Shown: positions 1-10,484 of the stretch, in pieces
Layout: every line of letters starts with the position of its first letter
Numbering within the stretch: the stretch's first letter is position 1
Assembly (NCBI RefSeq): GCF_024345975.1
Contig: NZ_JAGQCD010000004.1
Location: 62,001-126,000, forward strand
Source: Cyanobium sp. Cruz-8D1
Lineage (GTDB): Bacteria > Cyanobacteriota > Cyanobacteriia > PCC-6307 > Cyanobiaceae
Length of the DNA: 64,000 nt
Direction of reading: 5' to 3'
Program-made: the position numbers and the translations under genes
Notes under the pieces: generated by a model
Databases searched by the model: none
Seen by the model: only the letters and a program-made list of their open reading frames with translations
Told to the model about the DNA's origin: nothing

Positions 1-429
1 CCGCTTTTCGATCTGGGCCAGATCCGCCAGCCCCAGTTCCAGGTTGATGATCTCGGCATCCCGCTCCGGATCGACGCTGCCGGAGACGTGGATCACGTCG
101 TCGTCGTCGAAGCAGCGCACCACGTGGACGATCGCATCCACCTCGCGGATGTTGGCCAGGAATTTGTTGCCCAGCCCCTCCCCCTGGCTCGCGCCCTGCA
201 CCAGCCCGGCGATGTCCACAAATTCAACCCGCGTCGGCACAATCTCCTTGGATCGGGAGAGATCGGAGAGCTTCTGCAGGCGCTCATCGGGAACGGCCAC
301 CACCCCCACATTGGGTTCGATGGTGCAGAACGGGAAGTTGGCCGCCTGGGCCTGGGCGTTGGCCACCAGGGCGTTGAAGAGGGTCGACTTGCCCACGTTG
401 GGCAGCCCGACGATTCCGGCTTTGAGCAT
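1..429 (-). CDS. ychF: Redox-regulated ATPase YchF, N-terminal part (3' end outside window)
   Basis: Obg-family P-loop ATPase/GTPase that associates with ribosomes. The 143 visible residues begin at an ATG (427-429) and carry the G1 loop GLPNVGKST at about residues 8-16, the switch region ending in [12 protein letters not shown], and the start of the coiled-coil insertion. YchF is usually about 363 residues, so the C-terminal TGS domain lies beyond the left edge. The gene reads leftward and is divergent from the adaptor gene. Identification is firm from the G1 motif and the DIAGLV G3 motif, which are typical of YchF rather than Obg or Era. Confidence 0.95.
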   Translation of the reverse strand, partial: MLKAGIVGLPNVGKSTLFNALVANAQAQAANFPFCTIEPNVGVVAVPDERLQKLSDLSRSKEIVPTRVEFVDIAGLVQGASQGEGLGNKFLANIREVDAIVHVVRCFDDDDVIHVSGSVDPERDAEIINLELGLADLAQIEKR

Positions 430-584
430 GGGTGAAATCTAGGGGTCACCGTGCCAGGGCCCTTTCGGTCTCCCCCCGTCCACAACAGCGGCCCAGGCGA
501 GCGACACTGATCGCAGCGAACCGCCGGCCCATTCCCGCCCTTACCCCCCTACCGCCGGCTCCAGCTCCCACCCGGAGCCCTGCG

Positions 585-1706
585 TTGCCCAACGTCCCGG
601 TGGCGACGAAGCGCCGCCCCCGTCGCCGCCTCTGGATCGGCCTGGTGGTGGGGTTGGCCCTGCTCGCCTCAGCCGGACTCTGGCAGCGGCAACGGCTGCA
701 GACCGGGCGCGATCTGGCCCCCTTCACCGTGGTCGCCCGCGAGGGATCCCTGCCCGGGGTGATCACCGCCAGCGGTGAACTGGATGCCGTCCAGCGGGTG
801 AACGTCAGCCCCAAACGGCAGGGCATCCTGCTGGAGCTGCTGGTCGACGAGGGCGACACGGTACGCAAGGGCCAACCCCTGGCCCTGATGGATGACGGCG
901 ACCTGCGCGACCGGTTGACCGAACTGCAGGCCAACGTGCTCTCGGCGCAGGCGGAGCAACGCCGCAGCGACAGCGAGCTGCGCCGCAACGAACCCCTGTT
1001 CCGCCAGGGGGCGATCAGCCTCAACGACCTGAACCGCTTTCGGGCCGACGCGGAAGTCCGACGGCTGGCCACCTCTGCGGCCCAGCAACGTCTCAAACAA
1101 CGGCAGGTGGAGAAAAGCGAGCTGACCGTGCGGGCCCCGTTCGACGGGGTGATCAGCCAGCGTTACGCCGAGCCCGGCGCCTTCGTCACCCCCACCACCA
1201 CCGCGTCCGCCACCGCCGGTGCCACCAGCTCCTCGATCGTGGAGCTGTCCGAGGGCCTGGAGGTGGTCGCCAAGGTGCCCGAAAGCGACATCGGCCGGCT
1301 GAAGGTGGGGCTGCCCGCCAACGTGCGGGTCGATGCCTTCCCGGACCGTCGTTTCCAGGCCCGGGTGCGCCAGATCGCCCCCCGGGCGGTGAAGACCAAC
1401 AACGTCACGTCCTTCGAGGTGAAGCTCCAGCTGGTCGATCCGGCCCCGGAACTGCGCATCGGCATGACCGCCGACATCGACTTCCAGACCGGCACCCTCC
1501 AGGCCAGGACCGTGGTGCCCACCGTCGCGATCGTCACCGAGGACGGCCGCCCCGGGGTGCTGCTGGTGGGCAAGGGTCAGGAACCCACCTTCCAGCCGGT
1601 GGAGCTGGGCTCCAGCAGTGGCAAGGACACCCAGATCCTCACGGGCCTGGAGAGCGGCACCAGGGTGTTCATTGACCTACCCCCCTGGGCGAAGAAGCGT
1701 CCTTAA
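585..1706 (+). CDS. HlyD/MacA-type efflux adaptor (membrane fusion) protein
   Basis: Periplasmic adaptor that would link an inner-membrane ABC or RND pump to an outer-membrane channel. After a basic N-terminus (KRRPRRR) there is one membrane segment at about residues 16-35. A biotinyl-lipoyl-like barrel half follows (GVITASGELDAV, GDTVRKGQPL), then an alpha-helical hairpin rich in Q/E/R, the second barrel half (VRAPFDGVISQRYAEPGAF) and a beta-barrel. The start is uncertain. TTG at 585 has GGAG seven bases upstream; GTG at 600 and GTG at 432 are in the same frame, and the stretch before 585 is low-complexity and Pro/Ala-rich. No pump gene is adjacent; the nearest MacB/DevA-type ATPase is at 46562. 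The stop codon overlaps that of convergent wecB. Confidence 0.85.
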   Translation: MPNVPVATKRRPRRRLWIGLVVGLALLASAGLWQRQRLQTGRDLAPFTVVAREGSLPGVITASGELDAVQRVNVSPKRQGILLELLVDEGDTVRKGQPLALMDDGDLRDRLTELQANVLSAQAEQRRSDSELRRNEPLFRQGAISLNDLNRFRADAEVRRLATSAAQQRLKQRQVEKSELTVRAPFDGVISQRYAEPGAFVTPTTTASATAGATSSSIVELSEGLEVVAKVPESDIGRLKVGLPANVRVDAFPDRRFQARVRQIAPRAVKTNNVTSFEVKLQLVDPAPELRIGMTADIDFQTGTLQARTVVPTVAIVTEDGRPGVLLVGKGQEPTFQPVELGSSSGKDTQILTGLESGTRVFIDLPPWAKKRP

Positions 1707-2824
1707 GCGGCGGCGACCCCCAGGTAGCGGCGAGCCGCCTCCACAATCCGACCGCTGGCCGCGCCATCGCCGAAGGGATTGTGGGCGTGGGCCATGGCCT
1801 GATAAGCCTCCTGGTCGTCCAGAAGGCGACTGGCCTCCGCCAGGATCACCGCGCTGTCGGTGCCGATCAGCTTCGCCGTACCGGCCGTCACCGCCTCGGG
1901 CCGTTCGGTGGTGCGGCGCAGCACCAGCACGGGCTTGCCCAGGGCAGGCGCCTCCTCCTGCAGACCACCGGAATCAGTCAGCAACAGGGTGCAGCCGCGC
2001 ATCGCCGCCACCAGCCGGTCGTAATCGAGGGGTTCGGTGAGGAAGGCGCGGGGATGGGAGCCGAGCAGGGCCTGCAGGGGCTCACGCACCGTGGGGTTGC
2101 GATGCAGCGGCAGCAGCAGGGCCGTGTCAGGGAAGCGCTCCAGCAAAGCCAGGAAGCCCTGGCCGATCTCAAGCAGCCGCTCGCCCCAGTTCTCGCGGCG
2201 ATGCACCGTAGCCAGCAGCACCCGCTGGTTTTGCCAGTCGAGCCCGGGCAGGTCCCATTCGGGAGCGGTGCGGGCCATCAACAGCAGGGCATCGATCACC
2301 GTGTTGCCGGTGGTGAGGATCTCGCCCACCACCCCTGAGGCCGTCAGGTTCGCCGCCGACTGGGGCGTGGGGGCGAAGTGGAGCCGGGCCAGCTGCGAGA
2401 TCAGACGCCGGTTGGCCTCCTCCGGAAACGGATCGAGCAGGTCGTTGGTGCGCAGACCGGCCTCCACATGGCCGACGGGAATCTGCTCGTAGAAGGCGGC
2501 CAGGGCACTGGCGAAGGCCGTGGTGGTGTCGCCCTGCACCAGGACCAGATCCGGGCGATGCGCCTCAAACTCCTCCTTCAGGCCCTGCAATGCCGCACAG
2601 GTGACATGGGTGAGGGTCTGCTTGGGAGCCATCAGGGCCAGGTCATGGTCGGCGCTGAGGCCGAACAGGCGCATCACCTGGGTGACCATCTCGCGGTGCT
2701 GCCCCGTGAGCACCACCCGGGTGCGGAACTCCTCGGCCCGCTGAAAAGCCAGGATCACCGGCGCCAGCTTGATGGCCTCCGGGCGCGTGCCCAGAACGAT
2801 GCTGACCAGGGGCTGTGGGGACAC
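1703..2824 (-). CDS. wecB: UDP-N-acetylglucosamine 2-epimerase (non-hydrolysing)
   Basis: Interconverts UDP-GlcNAc and UDP-ManNAc in the cytoplasm, supplying ManNAc units for surface polysaccharide. The 373-residue length is normal for the family. Visible signatures are GTRPEAIKLAP near the N-terminus, VQGDTTT and HVEAGLRT in the first Rossmann domain, then VHRREN, LTDSGGLQEEAP and RTTERPEAV in the C-terminal nucleotide-binding domain. No polysaccharide cluster surrounds it, so its end product cannot be told from context. It starts at ATG 2824 and is divergent from the pilT-like gene. Confidence 0.95.
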   Translation of the reverse strand: MSPQPLVSIVLGTRPEAIKLAPVILAFQRAEEFRTRVVLTGQHREMVTQVMRLFGLSADHDLALMAPKQTLTHVTCAALQGLKEEFEAHRPDLVLVQGDTTTAFASALAAFYEQIPVGHVEAGLRTNDLLDPFPEEANRRLISQLARLHFAPTPQSAANLTASGVVGEILTTGNTVIDALLLMARTAPEWDLPGLDWQNQRVLLATVHRRENWGERLLEIGQGFLALLERFPDTALLLPLHRNPTVREPLQALLGSHPRAFLTEPLDYDRLVAAMRGCTLLLTDSGGLQEEAPALGKPVLVLRRTTERPEAVTAGTAKLIGTDSAVILAEASRLLDDQEAYQAMAHAHNPFGDGAASGRIVEAARRYLGVAAA

Positions 2825-2904
2825 GGGCCGAAGCGGGTCCGGCGATCCTAGGGAGCCCCCGATCGACCCTCCCCCAGGCCGGAGGCCATCACTTCACGCT
2901 GATG

Positions 2905-2932
2905 TTTACAGCGGCGAATCCGCACCTAGAAT
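2905..2932 (+). promoter_or_regulatory. Sigma-70-type promoter for the PilT-like gene
   Basis: TTTACA (2905-2910) and TAGAAT (2927-2932) are separated by 16 bases, a close match to the bacterial housekeeping consensus in an otherwise GC-rich gap. Transcription would start near 2939. This argues that the downstream PilT-like protein starts after that point and not at the in-frame ATG at 2769, which lies inside wecB. Confidence 0.55.
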
Positions 2933-3065
2933 TTCTGTTCAGAACCGAGCCCTTCAACTGGATCAACCATCCGTTTTGCAGAGTTCTTCCACGTCACACG
3001 CCCAGGCACCACCACCACCTCCGCCGGTGGAAGGGGTAGGAGCGCGGTCGGCTCAGGCCCCGCCG

Positions 3066-4145
<1,080 letters not shown>

Positions 4146-4149
4146 TCCC

Positions 4150-4347
4150 TCAGCCCCCGGCTAACCGGACCAGCAGCAGAACGCCAAGACCGACCGAAAG
4201 TCCGAGCATGGCCAAGCGGCCATTCCAGATCTCGGCCTGGGGGGTGAAACCGCGACGCCAGGAGTTGAGTTCCTGCTGGGACACAGGCTCCGTGTCGCTG
4301 AGCGATGGATCAATCTGCTCGATGGGCAGGGGATTCGCGGGGGCCAT
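4150..4347 (-). CDS. High-light-inducible protein (Hlip)
   Basis: Single-helix chlorophyll-binding thylakoid protein of 65 residues that protects chlorophyll synthesis and photosystem assembly intermediates. The diagnostic motif is FTPQAEIWNGRLAMLG at about residues 34-49, in which E, N and R provide chlorophyll and helix-dimer contacts. It continues into a hydrophobic membrane helix ending LLLVRLAGG. The gene lies 39 bases downstream of tsaD on the same strand and may be co-transcribed with it. Several hli paralogues normally exist per genome, so no specific symbol is given. Confidence 0.93.
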   Translation of the reverse strand: MAPANPLPIEQIDPSLSDTEPVSQQELNSWRRGFTPQAEIWNGRLAMLGLSVGLGVLLLVRLAGG

Positions 4348-4386
4348 GGGGCCAGACCTTAAAGCGATCTACCCACATTAAGGGCA

Positions 4387-5442
4387 TCAAAAGGGAGGTT
4401 GTGGCGCATAGAGCGTGCCGGCCTGCTCCAGGGGCAGACGGGCCGCCACCCCCAGGGCGATCCCGCTGCGCCCCCCCGCATCGAGGCGCTCGATCGCGGC
4501 CAGGCCCACCATGGCGGCGTTATCGGTGCAGTAAGCCAGGGGCGCAACGCGCCAGCAGAGGCCACGGGCGGCGGTGGCCGCGGCCATGAGGCGGCGCAGC
4601 CGTCGGTTGGCGGCCACGCCCCCCACCAGCACCACGGTCTTCAGCCCCGCCTCGACGGCGCAGCGGCAGCTGCGCTCCACGAGCACCTCGGCCACCACCT
4701 GCTCGAAACTCGCCGCCAGGTCAGCCACCGGCAGGCTGCCGCCGTCGCGGCTGAGGGTCTGCACCTGGCGGAGCACCGCCGTCTTGAGGCCGCTGAAGCT
4801 GAAGTCGTAGGGGTGGTAGCCCCCCTGGGGGAGGGAAACTCTCCCCTTGGGAAAGCGGAAGCGGCCTGGATCCCCGTCCTCGGCCACCGCCTCGATCGCC
4901 GGCCCACCCGGATAGCCGAGCCCGAGCAGCCGGGCCACCTTGTCGAAGCATTCTCCGGCGGCATCGTCGCGGCTGCGGCCAAGGCGGGCGTAGCTCCCCG
5001 GAGCCTCCACCTTGACCAGCTCGGTGTGGCCACCACTCACCAGCAGCACCAGGTAGGGCCCCTCCGGCAGCGGCTCACCCAGGTGCACCGAGCAGAGATG
5101 GCCCTCCAGGTGGTGCACACCCAGGAACGGCTTGCCATGCAGTCGAGCCAATGTTCGAGCTGTCACCGACCCCACCAGCAGGGCCCCCGCCAGGCCGGGG
5201 GCGACCGTGGCGGCGATGGCATCGAGGTCAGCCATGGCCAGACCGCTCTCCTCCAGCACCTGGGCGATCAGGCCCGGCAACGCCTCCACATGGCGACGGG
5301 AGGCGATCTCCGGCACCACCCCGCCCCAGCGGGCGTGCTCCTCCATCTGGGAGGCGACGGCCCCCGCCAGCACCCGCCGTCCGGACACGATCGCCGCCGC
5401 CGACTCGTCACAACTTGTTTCGAGGGCCAGAACCGTGCTCAT
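4387..5442 (-). CDS. tsaD: tRNA N6-threonylcarbamoyladenosine transferase TsaD
   Basis: Transfers the threonylcarbamoyl group to A37 of ANN-decoding tRNAs, together with TsaB, TsaC and TsaE. The 351-residue protein begins [15 protein letters not shown] and carries the metal-binding HHLEGH motif near residue 110. The sugar-kinase-fold signatures [10 protein letters not shown] and [12 protein letters not shown] follow, then [12 protein letters not shown] and the C-terminal [10 protein letters not shown] with its metal-ligand Asp. Length and motifs are complete. It is divergent from psaF, with 73 bases between. Confidence 0.97.
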   Translation of the reverse strand: MSTVLALETSCDESAAAIVSGRRVLAGAVASQMEEHARWGGVVPEIASRRHVEALPGLIAQVLEESGLAMADLDAIAATVAPGLAGALLVGSVTARTLARLHGKPFLGVHHLEGHLCSVHLGEPLPEGPYLVLLVSGGHTELVKVEAPGSYARLGRSRDDAAGECFDKVARLLGLGYPGGPAIEAVAEDGDPGRFRFPKGRVSLPQGGYHPYDFSFSGLKTAVLRQVQTLSRDGGSLPVADLAASFEQVVAEVLVERSCRCAVEAGLKTVVLVGGVAANRRLRRLMAAATAARGLCWRVAPLAYCTDNAAMVGLAAIERLDAGGRSGIALGVAARLPLEQAGTLYAPQPPF

Positions 5443-5515
5443 GCGCCCTGAAGAGCTCCCCTACTGTCCGCACGAGCCATCCTGCCCCGCGGCAGTTCCA
5501 CCGCGGCCCCTCTCC

Positions 5516-6025
5516 ATGCGCCGTCTTCTTTCCAGCCGTCCGTTCGCCAGCAGGCTTTTCGCCCTGCTCGCCTCGGCGTTTCTGCTCTTCGGCTTCGCCC
5601 CTTCGGCCCAGGCCGACATCGGCGGACTCACCCTCTGCAGCGAGACTCCCCGGTTCCAGCAGCGCGCCGCCGGAGCCAAGACCGATCAGGCCAAGGCCCG
5701 TTTCGCCATGTATGGCCAAGCCCTCTGCGGCACCGATGGCCTGCCCCACCTGATCGTCGACGGCCGCTGGAATCACGCCGGTGACTTCACGATCCCCGGC
5801 ATCGCTTTCCTCTACATCGCCGGCTGCATCGGCTGGGCCGGTCGGGTCTACCTGCAGGCCATCCGTGGCAACAAGGACGCCAACATGAAGGAGATCCAGA
5901 TCGATCTGGCCCTGGCCTTCAAGAGCACCCTGGCCTCCGCCACCTGGCCCCTGGCGGCGTTCAAGGAACTCACCGGCGGCAAGCTGCTCGAGGACGACAG
6001 CAAGGTGACGGTCTCCCCCCGCTGA
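5516..6025 (+). CDS. psaF: Photosystem I reaction centre subunit III (PsaF)
   Basis: Lumen-facing PSI subunit near the P700 donor side, which in cyanobacteria contacts the PsaJ helix. From ATG 5516 the product is 169 residues. A signal peptide (MRRLLSS..., hydrophobic LFALLASAFLLFGFAP) ends near AQA at residue 34; the mature protein begins DIGGLTLC. A conserved Cys pair and a transmembrane helix (FLYIAGCIGWAGRVYL) follow. The frame is open upstream through the tsaD antisense strand, but the signal peptide fixes the start. psaJ follows 93 bases downstream and shares the terminator. Confidence 0.97.
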   Translation: MRRLLSSRPFASRLFALLASAFLLFGFAPSAQADIGGLTLCSETPRFQQRAAGAKTDQAKARFAMYGQALCGTDGLPHLIVDGRWNHAGDFTIPGIAFLYIAGCIGWAGRVYLQAIRGNKDANMKEIQIDLALAFKSTLASATWPLAAFKELTGGKLLEDDSKVTVSPR

Positions 6026-6118
6026 GGGCGTCCCTGATTCCCCCGCCAAGCCGTTCGTTCCGTTCTGCCCCCAGCGTCCCAAGGGCCGCTGGTCATCCCC
6101 CTTCCGCACCGCCCTTCC

Positions 6119-6235
6119 ATGAAGAAGTTCCTCACCACCGCTCCGGTGTTCGCCGCCATCTGGTTCGGCATCACCGCCGGGATCATGATCGAGTTCAACC
6201 GGTTCTTCCCCGATCTGCTCTTCCACCCGCTCTGA
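6119..6235 (+). CDS. psaJ: Photosystem I reaction centre subunit IX (PsaJ)
   Basis: 38-residue single-helix PSI subunit. It begins [17 protein letters not shown], crosses the membrane once, and carries the conserved EFNRFFPD segment followed by a short hydrophobic tail. Length, sequence and position directly after psaF all fit. A hairpin with a T run begins 26 bases after the stop codon, so psaF-psaJ appears to be a two-gene transcription unit. Confidence 0.96.
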   Translation: MKKFLTTAPVFAAIWFGITAGIMIEFNRFFPDLLFHPL

Positions 6236-6261
6236 AGCGGGGTTCAAAGCCAGACCGCCAG

Positions 6262-6284
6262 GGCGACCCACGGGTCGCCTTTTT
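6262..6284 (+). terminator. Rho-independent terminator after psaFJ
   Basis: GGCGACCC (6262-6269) pairs with GGGTCGCC (6272-6279), and five T residues follow at 6280-6284. The inner pairs must open to make a loop. It sits between convergent psaJ and gmk and would act on psaFJ transcripts. Confidence 0.8.
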
Positions 6285-6293
6285 CATGGCCGT

Positions 6294-6881
6294 TCAGGGC
6301 AGCGGGGTCGCCCCGGCGTCGAGGCCCAGGAGACGCTCCAGTTCGGCCACCGCCGCCTCCAGATCACCGTTGACCAGCACCGCATCGAACTCGGCCTCGG
6401 CCTCCAGTTCCACCCGGGCCCGGGCCAGGCGCTTCTGGATCGCCTCCTGCGCGTCGGTGCCGCGGCCGCGGATGCGGCGCTCCAGTTCCTCGAAGCTGGG
6501 TGGCTTGATGAGCAGCTGATAGGCCGCCGGGAAGGTGCGCCGCACCTGGCGGGCCCCCTCCAGCTCGATCTCCAGCAGCACCGGCCGGCCCTGGGCAAGA
6601 TGCTCCTCCACTGGGTCCCTGGGGGTGCCGTACAGGTGCCCCGCGAAGGCGGCCCATTCCAGGAAGCCCCCCGTGGACACCCGCTGCTCGAAGTCGGGCC
6701 GTGTCAGGAAAAAATAGTGCTGGCCGCCGATCTCCCCGGCGCGGGGCGATCGGGTGGTGGCCGACACCGACAGCCAGATCCCGGGATGGCGCTGCAGCAG
6801 CCTGGCCACCAGGGTCCCCTTGCCCACCCCGCTGGGGCCGGTGATCACCGTGAGCCGACCGGGGCAGGGGGGGGAGGACAT
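6294..6881 (-). CDS. gmk: Guanylate kinase
   Basis: Phosphorylates GMP to GDP with ATP. From ATG 6881 the protein is 195 residues, normal for the family. The P-loop [10 protein letters not shown] lies at about residues 15-24. The GMP-binding part has [21 protein letters not shown] and [14 protein letters not shown], and the LID-adjacent segment is [13 protein letters not shown] much longer open frame continues upstream antisense to the RqcH gene, but it has no homology signal before [15 protein letters not shown]. It is divergent from the RqcH gene with 60 bases between. Confidence 0.96.
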   Translation of the reverse strand: MSSPPCPGRLTVITGPSGVGKGTLVARLLQRHPGIWLSVSATTRSPRAGEIGGQHYFFLTRPDFEQRVSTGGFLEWAAFAGHLYGTPRDPVEEHLAQGRPVLLEIELEGARQVRRTFPAAYQLLIKPPSFEELERRIRGRGTDAQEAIQKRLARARVELEAEAEFDAVLVNGDLEAAVAELERLLGLDAGATPLP

Positions 6882-6941
6882 GGATCGCTGGCGCTGGGGC
6901 GCACAGTAGGGGTGGACCGCACGGAAGCGACAGTGGAGGCG

Positions 6942-8645
6942 ATGGCCCCATCCCCGCCCATCCAGGCCATGGATGTGACCAGCCTGCGCGCCGTGCTGGT
7001 CGAGATGCGCCGCGGCCTGCTGCCCAGTCGCTTCGAGAAGGCCCAGCAGCCCGACGCCCATCGGCTGCAGCTCGGCCTGCGCAGCCTGCAGGGAACCCTC
7101 TGGCTGGAACTCAGCTGGCTGGCGGAGGCCCCACGCCTGCTGGCCATCGACCCGCCACTGCGGCTGGGGGATGGCAGCACCCTGGCCCAGCAGCTCCAAC
7201 ACGGCCTGCGGGGTCTGGCTCTGGTGAGCCTGGAGCAGCTGGGCTGGGAGCGGGTGGTGACCCTGGGCTTCGCCCCCAGGCCCGGTGAGCCGATCGCCAG
7301 GCAGCTGGTGCTGGAGGTGATGGGGCGCCACAGCAACCTGTTCCTGCTGGATGGGGACGGGCGGGTGATCACCCTGGCCCGCCAGGTCCGCCAGGACCGG
7401 TCGCGCCTGCGGCCGATCGGCACTGGGGATGCCTATGGGCCGCCGCCGCCCATGGCCGGCGAACCTCCCCGGCTCCAGGAGGACTTCGCTTCCTGGCAGC
7501 GGCGCCTCGCCCTGCTGCCCCAGACGGTCGGCCAGGCGCTGATGGGCGCCTACCAGGGGGTCGGCCCGGCCCTGGCCCGCCAGCTGGCGGGCCCCTGGCT
7601 GCCGCTGGCGGTGCAGACCCTGCAGGCGGAGCAGTGGCAGGGGCTGTGGCAGCGCTGGCGCCTCTGGCTGGAAACGGTGGACCAGGAGGGCTTCGCCCTG
7701 GGCTGGGGCGGCCCCAGTGACTACCGCTGCTGGGACCCCGGGGCAGCGGCCAGCGTGCCGGCCGCCTGGGCGATCAACCGGGGATTGGCGGGCTACTACG
7801 CCGACCGGCTGGGGCGTCGGGAGCTGGAGCAACGGCGGGCGAGCCTGCGGCAGCGCCTCCAGAACGCCGCCGTCCGGGAGCGTCGCAACGCCGACCAGCA
7901 GCAGGCCCTGCTGGCGGCGGTGCCCGGCAGCGAGGCGATGCAGCGCCGGGCCGATGGCCTGCTGAGCCTGCCGGCGCCCTCCCGGGACGCGATCGACGAA
8001 GCCCAGCGCCTCTACCGCCAGGCCCGCAAGCTGCGCCGTTCCGTGGCGGCGATCACCCCCCGGCTGGAGCTGCATCAGCAGCGGCTGGCCGCCATTGACA
8101 CCAGCCTCACCTTTGTCGAGCAGGCGGAAAACGAGGCGCAGCTCGCCGCCGTCGAGGAGGACCTGCCGGCCCTGCTCCCCTCCCGCGACGGCAAGGGACC
8201 GGGCCCCTCCCGGCGCACGCGGCGCGGTCCGGCCGGCAGCGCTCCGAGCCCCCTGGAGCTGCGCAGCAGCGGTGGCCTGCGGTTGCAGGTGGGCCGCAAC
8301 CACCGTCAGAACGAGTGGATCAGCCTGCAGCAAGCCCGGCGCGGCGATCTCTGGTTCCATGCCCAGGAATGCCCGGGCAGCCATGTGGTGCTCAAGGGCT
8401 CAGAGGGCACCCCCAGCGACGAGGACCTGCGGGAGGCGGCCGACCTGGCGGCCCACTTCAGCCGGGGCCGGGCCAATGGCCGGGTGGCGGTGGTGATGGT
8501 GCCGACCGGGGATCTGCAACGCATCGCCGGCGCCGGCCCCGGAACGGTGCGCCACCGCGGCGGCGACGTGCTGTGGGCGGTGCCCGAGCGGGCCGCTGGA
8601 CTCCTGGTGGAGCCCCCTAGGCTGCCGGGAACGGAACGGCCATGA
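6942..8645 (+). CDS. NFACT-family ribosome quality-control protein (RqcH-like)
   Basis: Homologue of Rqc2/RqcH, which recruits tRNA to stalled 50S subunits and adds C-terminal Ala tails. In older annotation it is called fibronectin-binding protein. The 567-residue product has an N-terminal NFACT-N domain ([34 protein letters not shown]), a central helical/coiled-coil part (residues about 280-400, rich in Q/R/A) and a C-terminal NFACT-R domain with [19 protein letters not shown] and GSHVVL. Start ATG 6942 or ATG 6969 cannot be decided. The stop overlaps the tatC start by four bases, so translation is probably coupled. Confidence 0.88.
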   Translation: MAPSPPIQAMDVTSLRAVLVEMRRGLLPSRFEKAQQPDAHRLQLGLRSLQGTLWLELSWLAEAPRLLAIDPPLRLGDGSTLAQQLQHGLRGLALVSLEQLGWERVVTLGFAPRPGEPIARQLVLEVMGRHSNLFLLDGDGRVITLARQVRQDRSRLRPIGTGDAYGPPPPMAGEPPRLQEDFASWQRRLALLPQTVGQALMGAYQGVGPALARQLAGPWLPLAVQTLQAEQWQGLWQRWRLWLETVDQEGFALGWGGPSDYRCWDPGAAASVPAAWAINRGLAGYYADRLGRRELEQRRASLRQRLQNAAVRERRNADQQQALLAAVPGSEAMQRRADGLLSLPAPSRDAIDEAQRLYRQARKLRRSVAAITPRLELHQQRLAAIDTSLTFVEQAENEAQLAAVEEDLPALLPSRDGKGPGPSRRTRRGPAGSAPSPLELRSSGGLRLQVGRNHRQNEWISLQQARRGDLWFHAQECPGSHVVLKGSEGTPSDEDLREAADLAAHFSRGRANGRVAVVMVPTGDLQRIAGAGPGTVRHRGGDVLWAVPERAAGLLVEPPRLPGTERP

Positions 8646-9400
8646 GCGACTCCATCCCCGAGGACAATTTCCCCGGCGAGGTGCAGATGAGCCTGGTGGA
8701 GCACCTGGAGGAGCTCCGCCGGCGGGTGCTGCGCAGCCTGCTGGCGGTGGTGGTCGGTGCCGCCGTCTGCCTGGTGGGCGTGCGGCCCTTGGTGAAGTTG
8801 CTGGAGGTGCCGGCCGAAGGCATCCGCTTCCTGCAGCTGGCCCCCGGCGAATTCCTGTTCGTGTCATTGAAGGTGGCCGGCTACGCGGGGCTCACCCTGG
8901 CCCTGCCCTACGTGCTCTTCGAGATCCTGGCCTTCGTGCTGCCGGGGTTGAGCCGGCGGGAGAGGCGGTTGGTGGCCCCCGCCGTCGCCGGCTCCACGGT
9001 GCTGTTCGCCGCCGGTCTGGCCTTCGCCTGGTGGGCCCTGGTGCCGGCCGCCCTGCGCTTCCTGGTGTCCTACGGCGCCGACGTGGTCGAGCCGATCTGG
9101 TCGATCGAGCGCTACCTCGACTTCGTGCTGCTGTTGATGGTGGCCACGGCCCTGGCCTTCCAGCTGCCGGTGCTGCAGCTGCTGCTGGGCGCCCTGGGGC
9201 TGATCGACTGGCGCACCATGCTGGGCGCCTGGCGCTGGGTGGTGCTGGCGGCGGCCCTGGCCGGGGCGGTGCTGACGCCCTCCACCGATCCGATCACGAT
9301 GTTGTTGCTCACCGGGGCGATCACAGCCCTGTACCTGCTGGGGGTGGCGCTGGTGGCCCTGGCCGAGGGGCTGCGGCCCTCCCCGTCGCCCTCCACCTGA
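8642..9400 (+). CDS. tatC: Sec-independent protein translocase TatC
   Basis: Core receptor of the twin-arginine translocon. The 252 residues start with the conserved cytosolic MSLVEHLEELRRRVL, have six predicted membrane segments, and include the conserved VLFEILAFVLPGLSRRERR loop and FQLPVLQLLLGALGLI. The next gene cluster encodes the Rieske protein PetC, a known Tat client with an RR motif, so the neighbourhood is functionally coherent. The gene overlaps the RqcH stop (ATGA) and converges on the DUF3067 gene. Confidence 0.96.
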   Translation: MSDSIPEDNFPGEVQMSLVEHLEELRRRVLRSLLAVVVGAAVCLVGVRPLVKLLEVPAEGIRFLQLAPGEFLFVSLKVAGYAGLTLALPYVLFEILAFVLPGLSRRERRLVAPAVAGSTVLFAAGLAFAWWALVPAALRFLVSYGADVVEPIWSIERYLDFVLLLMVATALAFQLPVLQLLLGALGLIDWRTMLGAWRWVVLAAALAGAVLTPSTDPITMLLLTGAITALYLLGVALVALAEGLRPSPSPST

Positions 9401-9409
9401 GGCGCCGGC

Positions 9410-9739
9410 TCAGAGCATGAACTCGCTGGCGCGGCCCGCCGGCAGCTCCAGGGGCAGGGAGAGGGCCTTGCCCAGGCGGGGCTTGTCCGTGGTGGTCTGG
9501 AGCCAGTGGCGCACCTGGGCGGCCACGCCGAGGCCATTGAGGGAGCCAACCAGCTCCTCGAGGTGCTCCTCGAAGGCCTCGGGGCTGAGAGGGAAAGACT
9601 GCTGCTCCAGGTAGCCCCACATCACATGCAGATACAGGCGGCCGCGACGCTGGACCAGCTGCAGGTCATAGGTGGCCTGCCAGCGGGTCCGCAGCAACGC
9701 CAGCAGTTCCTCCCGGCGAAGCGGCTCAGCTGAGGTCAT
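9410..9739 (-). CDS. DUF3067 family protein (cyanobacteria/plastid-conserved, function unknown)
   Basis: 109-residue soluble protein starting [26 protein letters not shown], with [19 protein letters not shown] and a conserved C-terminal part including [17 protein letters not shown] recognise it as the DUF3067 type found across oxygenic phototrophs. No catalytic motif is visible. It is divergent from petC across a 127-base gap, which fits a photosynthesis-linked role by context only. The start is taken at ATG 9739 because the upstream extension has no conserved character. Confidence 0.75.
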   Translation of the reverse strand: MTSAEPLRREELLALLRTRWQATYDLQLVQRRGRLYLHVMWGYLEQQSFPLSPEAFEEHLEELVGSLNGLGVAAQVRHWLQTTTDKPRLGKALSLPLELPAGRASEFML

Positions 9740-9833
9740 GGCGGCAGGTTGCACTCCACAACAGCATGTTGCAGCCAGCCATCGGCGGGTGCGACTCGGA
9801 CCCGGGCCGGGAAGGGCAAGGTTCATAATGGGC

Positions 9834-9839
9834 GCCACG
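9834..9839 (+). promoter_or_regulatory. Probable -10 element for petC-petA
   Basis: CATAAT lies 28 bases before the petC ATG in an otherwise GC-rich gap. No convincing -35 is visible. An inverted repeat CAACA-GCA-TGTTG at 9759-9771 lies in the same divergent region and could be an operator for petC or the DUF3067 gene. Inference only. Confidence 0.35.
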
Positions 9840-9866
9840 TCAATCGGTCACACCGCGCCGTTTCCT

Positions 9867-10427
9867 ATGACCCAGATTCCTGCGGCCTCCTCAAACGGCG
9901 GTGGAGCGGCTGATGTGCCCGGGATGGGCCGCCGGCAGTTCATGAACCTGCTGACCTTCGGTTCCGTCACTGGGGTGGCCCTGGGTGCCCTCTACCCGGT
10001 GGTGAACTACTTCATCCCGCCGAAGGCCGCGGGTAGCGGTGGCGGCGTCACCGCCAAGGACGAGCTGGGCAACAGCGTCACCGCCACCGGCTGGCTGGCC
10101 ACCCACAAGGAAGGCGACCGCAGCCTGGTGCAGGGTCTCAAGGGCGATCCCACCTATCTGCTGGTGGAGGGTGGCGAGGCCATCGGCGACTACGGCATCA
10201 ACGCCATCTGCACCCACCTGGGCTGTGTGGTGCCCTGGAACAGCGGCGCCAACCGGTTCATCTGCCCCTGCCACGGCAGCCAGTACGACGCCGCCGGCAA
10301 GGTGGTGCGCGGACCCGCTCCCCTCTCCCTGGCCCTGGCCCACGTCAGCGTCGAGAACGACAACGTGTTCCTCAGCCCGTGGACCGAAACCGACTTCCGC
10401 ACCGGCGAGAAGGCCTGGTGGGCGTGA
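9867..10427 (+). CDS. petC: Cytochrome b6f Rieske iron-sulfur protein
   Basis: Carries the 2Fe-2S cluster that takes electrons from plastoquinol and passes them to cytochrome f. From ATG 9867 it is 186 residues. An N-terminal twin-arginine-like segment ([16 protein letters not shown]) becomes the membrane anchor, followed by a Gly-rich hinge. The cluster ligands sit in CTHLGC and CPCHGSQY (two Cys and two His, with the disulfide Cys pair). petA follows 57 bases downstream. The presence of tatC close by fits Tat-dependent insertion. Confidence 0.98.
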   Translation: MTQIPAASSNGGGAADVPGMGRRQFMNLLTFGSVTGVALGALYPVVNYFIPPKAAGSGGGVTAKDELGNSVTATGWLATHKEGDRSLVQGLKGDPTYLLVEGGEAIGDYGINAICTHLGCVVPWNSGANRFICPCHGSQYDAAGKVVRGPAPLSLALAHVSVENDNVFLSPWTETDFRTGEKAWWA

Positions 10428-10484
10428 TCGGCGCCTGAATCTTTCTCCCCCGCTTCCCTCTCCGACGCCCGCCACCTGCACCCC

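Noticed and set aside
6294-8384. Long minus-strand frame extending gmk to 696 codons
   Set aside because: The upstream part is antisense to the RqcH gene and shows no homology; guanylate kinase begins at 6881 with its normal length.
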